In this document: positions 61,066 through 64,000 of the stretch, in pieces
Layout: every line of letters starts with the position of its first letter
Position numbering within the stretch: the stretch's first letter is position 1
From: Bacteroidota bacterium
GTDB taxonomy: Bacteria; Bacteroidota; Bacteroidia; Chitinophagales; Chitinophagaceae
Assembly (NCBI GenBank): GCA_016183765.1
Contig: JACPEA010000011.1
Location: 248,001-312,000 of the forward strand
Direction of reading: 5' to 3'
DNA: 64,000 nucleotides
Notes under the pieces: model-generated
Database searches by the model: none
Seen by the model: the letters and a program-made list of their open reading frames with translations, nothing else
Told to the model about the DNA's origin: nothing
Program-made: the position numbers and the translations under genes

Positions 61066-62115
61066 TCATAAAACGACCGGTTCGGCGCGCTTAACAGAAA
61101 AATTCCTGGATGACCGGACCGTGATATAGGCAGCAAAAGGCGCGAGCAGAAAAAACAGCCATGCAGACGAAGGACTCGCGCCTAGTTGCAGGCTAAGCAA
61201 ACACAGCAAAAGCAGGTAGACAGGATAGAGCAGTAACAGGGAACAGAACAACACCGAATCATAAAAAACAGTTCTGGTCGTTTTTTTTCGGACCAGGTAT
61301 TTCAGTGGATAATACAATGGTGCGTGTATGAGCCATCCCGGCACGGCGGCAAAATAAGAAAGGACCGCCTGTAAAACCGAAATATCTCGTGTTGCAGCCG
61401 GTATTTCTATTCTGGGAAGCAGCTCTTCTAACATCAGTCCATTAAAATACTGCAGGTTGCGGGCTTCGTCGGGAAAGGGAAATAGACGATCCGGCGAGAG
61501 GGGATCGCCCGCCTGTATCAATACTTCTTTGCCAAAAGAAACAAAAGAATCATATCCGATACCCACTGGCAGCACTGAAAATTGAGGAAGGTTACGGTTG
61601 TTCCAGCTTATGCGGGCCGCTCCTTTTTTAAAGGGCTGCAGTTCCTGTTTGTTCACGCAGATGCCCTCTATGAAGATCAGGACGATACCACCTGCTGCCA
61701 ATATCTCTGTGCTGCGTCGAAAAGCCTCTTCGTTCAGGTGCAGGTTCTCTTTTCCCTCAGTCAGACGATATACGGGTATCATATTGAGCAGGTGGAGCAG
61801 GATCTTGTGCCAGGTTTTATGAAATGCATCGCCCCTGGTCAGGAAATGGACCGGCCTGTGAAACTGGGCGCCGATGATGATGGCATCCAGGAAAGAATTG
61901 GGGTGGTTGGCCACCAGCAGCAGGGGACCGGCAGTCGCCAGCGACCGCTTACCCGTTACCGTGGTTTTTGTGCAGAAGACCTGTAAAGCCAGCCGGACGA
62001 ATATTTTGACCAGGGAGTAGAGCAATACCTGAAAATTAAGCTTCTCAATATAATAAATGGCCAGGAAGCCCGGTGGAGAATTTGTAACCTGGCCAGCCGG
62101 CAGATAGGTTGTCAT
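61066..62115 (-). CDS. 1-acyl-glycerol-3-phosphate acyltransferase-like membrane protein
   Basis: A 349-residue membrane-associated acyltransferase of the PlsC type. The catalytic histidine-aspartate motif is VANHPNSFLDAI, in which His and Asp are five residues apart rather than the usual four. FIEGICVNKQELQPFKKGAARI replaces the FPEGxS motif. The C-terminal third has two or three membrane helices (TVFYDSVLFCSLLLLYPVYLLLLCLLS, WLFFLLAPFAAYIT). It probably transfers acyl chains onto glycerophospholipids, but the acceptor is not clear. The start at 62115 is not firmly set. Confidence 0.88.
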   Translation of the reverse strand: MTTYLPAGQVTNSPPGFLAIYYIEKLNFQVLLYSLVKIFVRLALQVFCTKTTVTGKRSLATAGPLLLVANHPNSFLDAIIIGAQFHRPVHFLTRGDAFHKTWHKILLHLLNMIPVYRLTEGKENLHLNEEAFRRSTEILAAGGIVLIFIEGICVNKQELQPFKKGAARISWNNRNLPQFSVLPVGIGYDSFVSFGKEVLIQAGDPLSPDRLFPFPDEARNLQYFNGLMLEELLPRIEIPAATRDISVLQAVLSYFAAVPGWLIHAPLYYPLKYLVRKKTTRTVFYDSVLFCSLLLLYPVYLLLLCLLSLQLGASPSSAWLFFLLAPFAAYITVRSSRNFSVKRAEPVVL

Positions 62116-62156
62116 TTAAAATCGCCTGATTGGCTATTCACCATTGACCACTCATG

Positions 62157-62238
62157 AGGGACTGCTCGCGGAGGCGCAAAGGCGCGGTGGGTTTTCTCTG
62201 CGCATTCTCTGCCCCTCCGCGGCTCTGCTGTGAAAAAA
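62157..62238. repeat. dispersed GC-rich intergenic repeat
   Basis: Contains CGCGGAGGCGCAAAGGCGCGG, then CTCTGCGCATTCTCTGCCCC with a nearby CTCCGCGG. Related sequence occurs at 8516-8532, 23843-23864, 53848-53864 and 54689-54735. The family appears in gaps and at gene ends only. Confidence 0.55.
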
Positions 62239-62338
62239 ATATACGCCAAATGAAAATATTAGTCGATTAAATGGTTATTCACTGTTTATATTTAGAAAAT
62301 ATCTAATTTGGTGGCAAAAACCCCTCTTTTTGGGTTAC

Positions 62339-62369
62339 AAAAAAACCACCGCATCCCTGCAGTGGTTTT
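62339..62369 (-). terminator. intrinsic terminator of recA
   Basis: On the minus strand AAAACCAC (62369-62362) pairs with GTGGTTTT (62349-62342) around a loop, followed by a run of seven T. It lies 26 bp after the recA stop. Confidence 0.85.
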
Positions 62370-62394
62370 ACTAACTAACCCATCTAAACAAGTT

Positions 62395-63405
62395 TTATGC
62401 TTCTGTTGCCAGCTTCACTTCGGATATCTTGGCCCTGATCTTGGCTTCAATTTCATTGGCCAGTTCGGGGTTATCGTGCAGGAGACTCTTAACAGAATCC
62501 CTTCCCTGACCCAGCTTGTTGCTTTCATAACTGAACCAGGAGCCGCTTTTCTGTACAATGCCCAGTTCCACTCCCATATCAATGATCTCGCCGAGTTTAC
62601 TGATACCTTCTCCGAAAATAATGTCGAATTCGGCAGCCCGGAATGGGGGCGCCACTTTGTTCTTCACCACTTTTACCTTAACATGGTTACCCACCGCCGC
62701 ATCGCCATCTTTGATCTGCGTCATACGGCGGATATCCAACCGCACGGAAGCGTAGAACTTCAATGCATTACCACCCGTGGTGGTTTCGGGATTACCGAAC
62801 ATAACACCGATCTTCTCACGAAGTTGGTTGATGAAAATACAGATCGTATTGGTCTTATTGATGGTGGCGGTAAGCTTACGCAATGCCTGGCTCATCAGCC
62901 TGGCATGCAGTCCCATTTTACTGTCGCCCATTTCACCTTCCAGTTCACTCTTGGGAACCAGTGCCGCCACAGAGTCGATCACCACCACATCCAGCGCACC
63001 GGAAAGGATCAGCCTGTCGGCGATCTCCAGGGCCTGTTCCCCATAATCAGGTTGTGATATCAGCAGGTTATCAACATCCACACCCAGTTTCTGGGCATAG
63101 GAACTATCAAATGCATGTTCGGCATCGATGATGGCGCACATACCGCCTTTTTTCTGTGCTTCGGCGATCACATGAATAGCGATCGTGGTCTTACCCGATG
63201 ATTCGGGACCGTATATTTCAATGATCCTTCCTTTTGGCAAACCACCCACACCCAGCGCGGAATCCAGCCCGATAGAGCCCGTTGAGATCACTTCCATCGG
63301 TTCCTGGCTTTTCTCATTCATCATCATCACACTGCCCTTACCATAGTCTTTGTCGATCTTGTCGATCGTCAGCTTCAGCGCCTTTAGCTTTTCTGCATTG
63401 CTCAT
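62395..63405 (-). CDS. recA: recombinase A
   Basis: A 336-residue RecA that forms filaments on single-stranded DNA for homologous recombination and SOS induction. The Walker A motif GPESSGKTT lies near residue 66. [29 protein letters not shown] (Walker B), [35 protein letters not shown] and the C-terminal KIRAKISE all match the family. It is transcribed alone, with its own promoter box and terminator, and is not next to recX. Confidence 0.98.
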   Translation of the reverse strand: MSNAEKLKALKLTIDKIDKDYGKGSVMMMNEKSQEPMEVISTGSIGLDSALGVGGLPKGRIIEIYGPESSGKTTIAIHVIAEAQKKGGMCAIIDAEHAFDSSYAQKLGVDVDNLLISQPDYGEQALEIADRLILSGALDVVVIDSVAALVPKSELEGEMGDSKMGLHARLMSQALRKLTATINKTNTICIFINQLREKIGVMFGNPETTTGGNALKFYASVRLDIRRMTQIKDGDAAVGNHVKVKVVKNKVAPPFRAAEFDIIFGEGISKLGEIIDMGVELGIVQKSGSWFSYESNKLGQGRDSVKSLLHDNPELANEIEAKIRAKISEVKLATEA

Positions 63406-63424
63406 TGTGTTAGAATTTAAGGAT

Positions 63425-63432
63425 CAAAATTA
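63425..63432 (-). promoter_or_regulatory. Bacteroidota -7 box of recA
   Basis: On the minus strand the sequence reads TAATTTTG, 20 bp before the recA ATG at 63405. No SOS-like operator was recognised, and no clear -33 motif. Confidence 0.5.
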
Positions 63433-63746
63433 ATGGAGACGTAAAAGTAGCTGTTTTTTATTATTAACACTAATTTATTTAGTATTTTTTTCCCAACGTA
63501 TTTAGTTTACAGTTATTGTATCTCTTTGAGAGGGCTTCCCTGCCCCGAAATCATAACATTACCAAAGCTGCTTGCCTAAAACTAAGTCGCCGCCGTTGAA
63601 CACGCAATCGTATTAATACCTGTTCGGGAGGGTTTTTTAACGGTAGGGAATACCAACAGCATTTGTTAAATCGGGTGACGGGGGAGCAGCATCTGTCCGG
63701 CTCTCTTACCTTGCACCAGGTTTCGGCCATTTTCACGATCTTATCT
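63433..63746. other. AT-rich gap between recA and the START-domain gene
   Basis: About 310 bp with runs of T and A (for example near 63450-63500) and no gene. A divergent promoter pair is expected here. I found no -7 box with good spacing for the rightward gene. Confidence 0.5.
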
Positions 63747-64000
63747 ATGATGAAACAGCTTTTAGTAACAGGTTCCCTCGCGTTTATATCCTTTCTGTGC
63801 CCGGCACAGGAAAACTGGAAATTGACGGGCGACCAGGACGGGATCAGATCCTGGTCGCGGAAAATACCCGATTCCAGGATCAATGCGGTTAAACTGGAGG
63901 CTGTTTTCAACACCAGCCTTTCCGGTATTACCGGCGTGATCGCTGATGTGGCCCGTTATGATAGCTGGGTATTCAACAGTCGCGGTTCCCGTTTATTAAA
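63747..64000 (+). CDS. START-domain protein (N-terminal part, cut by window end)
   Basis: The first 84 residues of an exported protein: signal peptide (MMKQLLVTGSLAFISFLCPAQ) then ENWKLTGDQDGIRSWSRKIPDSRINAVKLEAVFNTSLSGI..VIADVARYDSWVFN. This matches the start of Bacteroidota START/polyketide-cyclase-like lipid-binding domain proteins, whose ligand is unknown. The rest lies beyond the window. The start is ATG at 63747 or 63750. Confidence 0.8.
   Translation, partial: MMKQLLVTGSLAFISFLCPAQENWKLTGDQDGIRSWSRKIPDSRINAVKLEAVFNTSLSGITGVIADVARYDSWVFNSRGSRLL

Noticed and set aside
62308..63057. 249-residue plus-strand reading frame opposite recA
   Set aside because: Antisense of recA, with no recognisable domain.

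Overview
The window looks like a chromosome segment from a Bacteroidota bacterium, most likely of the family Chitinophagaceae. This is an inference from several signs: a SusC/SusD pair, Bacteroidota-type promoters (TAnnTTTG boxes just upstream of many starts), little sign of Shine-Dalgarno sequences, LpxR/YaiO/DUF2490-type outer-membrane proteins, and KdsB/KdnB-like lipopolysaccharide-sugar enzymes. Most of the window is moderately GC-rich core genome. The stretch from about 33.6 to 37.5 kb is clearly AT-rich and looks acquired. No tRNA, rRNA or CRISPR array was recognised.

Layout. 1-10.3 kb is housekeeping: a cut-off family-2 glycosyltransferase, inositol monophosphatase, thiL, nagA with an omega-amidase, an LpxR-like protein, recX, a receiver protein, dnaN, a fatty-acid-hydroxylase-family protein and kdsB. 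A sugar porter follows. 11.9-22.5 kb is the most interesting block. A hybrid histidine kinase with PAS, receiver and HPt domains, a stand-alone receiver, a TPR plus beta-barrel outer-membrane protein and an unrecognised membrane-anchored protein face, tail to tail, a HEAT-repeat membrane protein and a 1192-residue fusion. The fusion joins a processive glycosyltransferase to an LTA-synthase-like sulfatase-fold domain. Together they read as a candidate two-component-controlled, synthase-dependent envelope polysaccharide system whose product may carry a phospho-substituent.

22.7-33.1 kb holds kdnB-like, a DMT transporter, a large Asp-box propeller protein, a nitrilase-family amidase bracketed by two almost identical 150-bp palindromic elements with perfect 20-bp ends, a 14-bp minisatellite, osmC whose 3' end is present in three tandem 108-bp copies, a DUF6370-like protein and uvrB. 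33.6-37.9 kb is an accessory island. It contains an IS91-type transposase remnant, two cassette-like modules of unknown genes, a hicAB toxin-antitoxin pair and a higA-type antitoxin gene broken by a nonsense codon.

38-47.5 kb carries a secreted HExxH protein, a DoxX-like protein with an ECF sigma factor, and a four-gene operon (YdcF-like, secreted propeller-like protein, SusC, SusD) without any carbohydrate-active enzyme. 48-64 kb carries an aldo/keto reductase with an AraC regulator, an atypical Nramp-family transporter, several exported proteins, a run of secreted hydrolases (M28 peptidase, phytase/esterase-like, cyclophilin, amidase), a GNAT acetyltransferase, methylglyoxal synthase, an acyltransferase, recA, and a START-domain protein cut by the window end.
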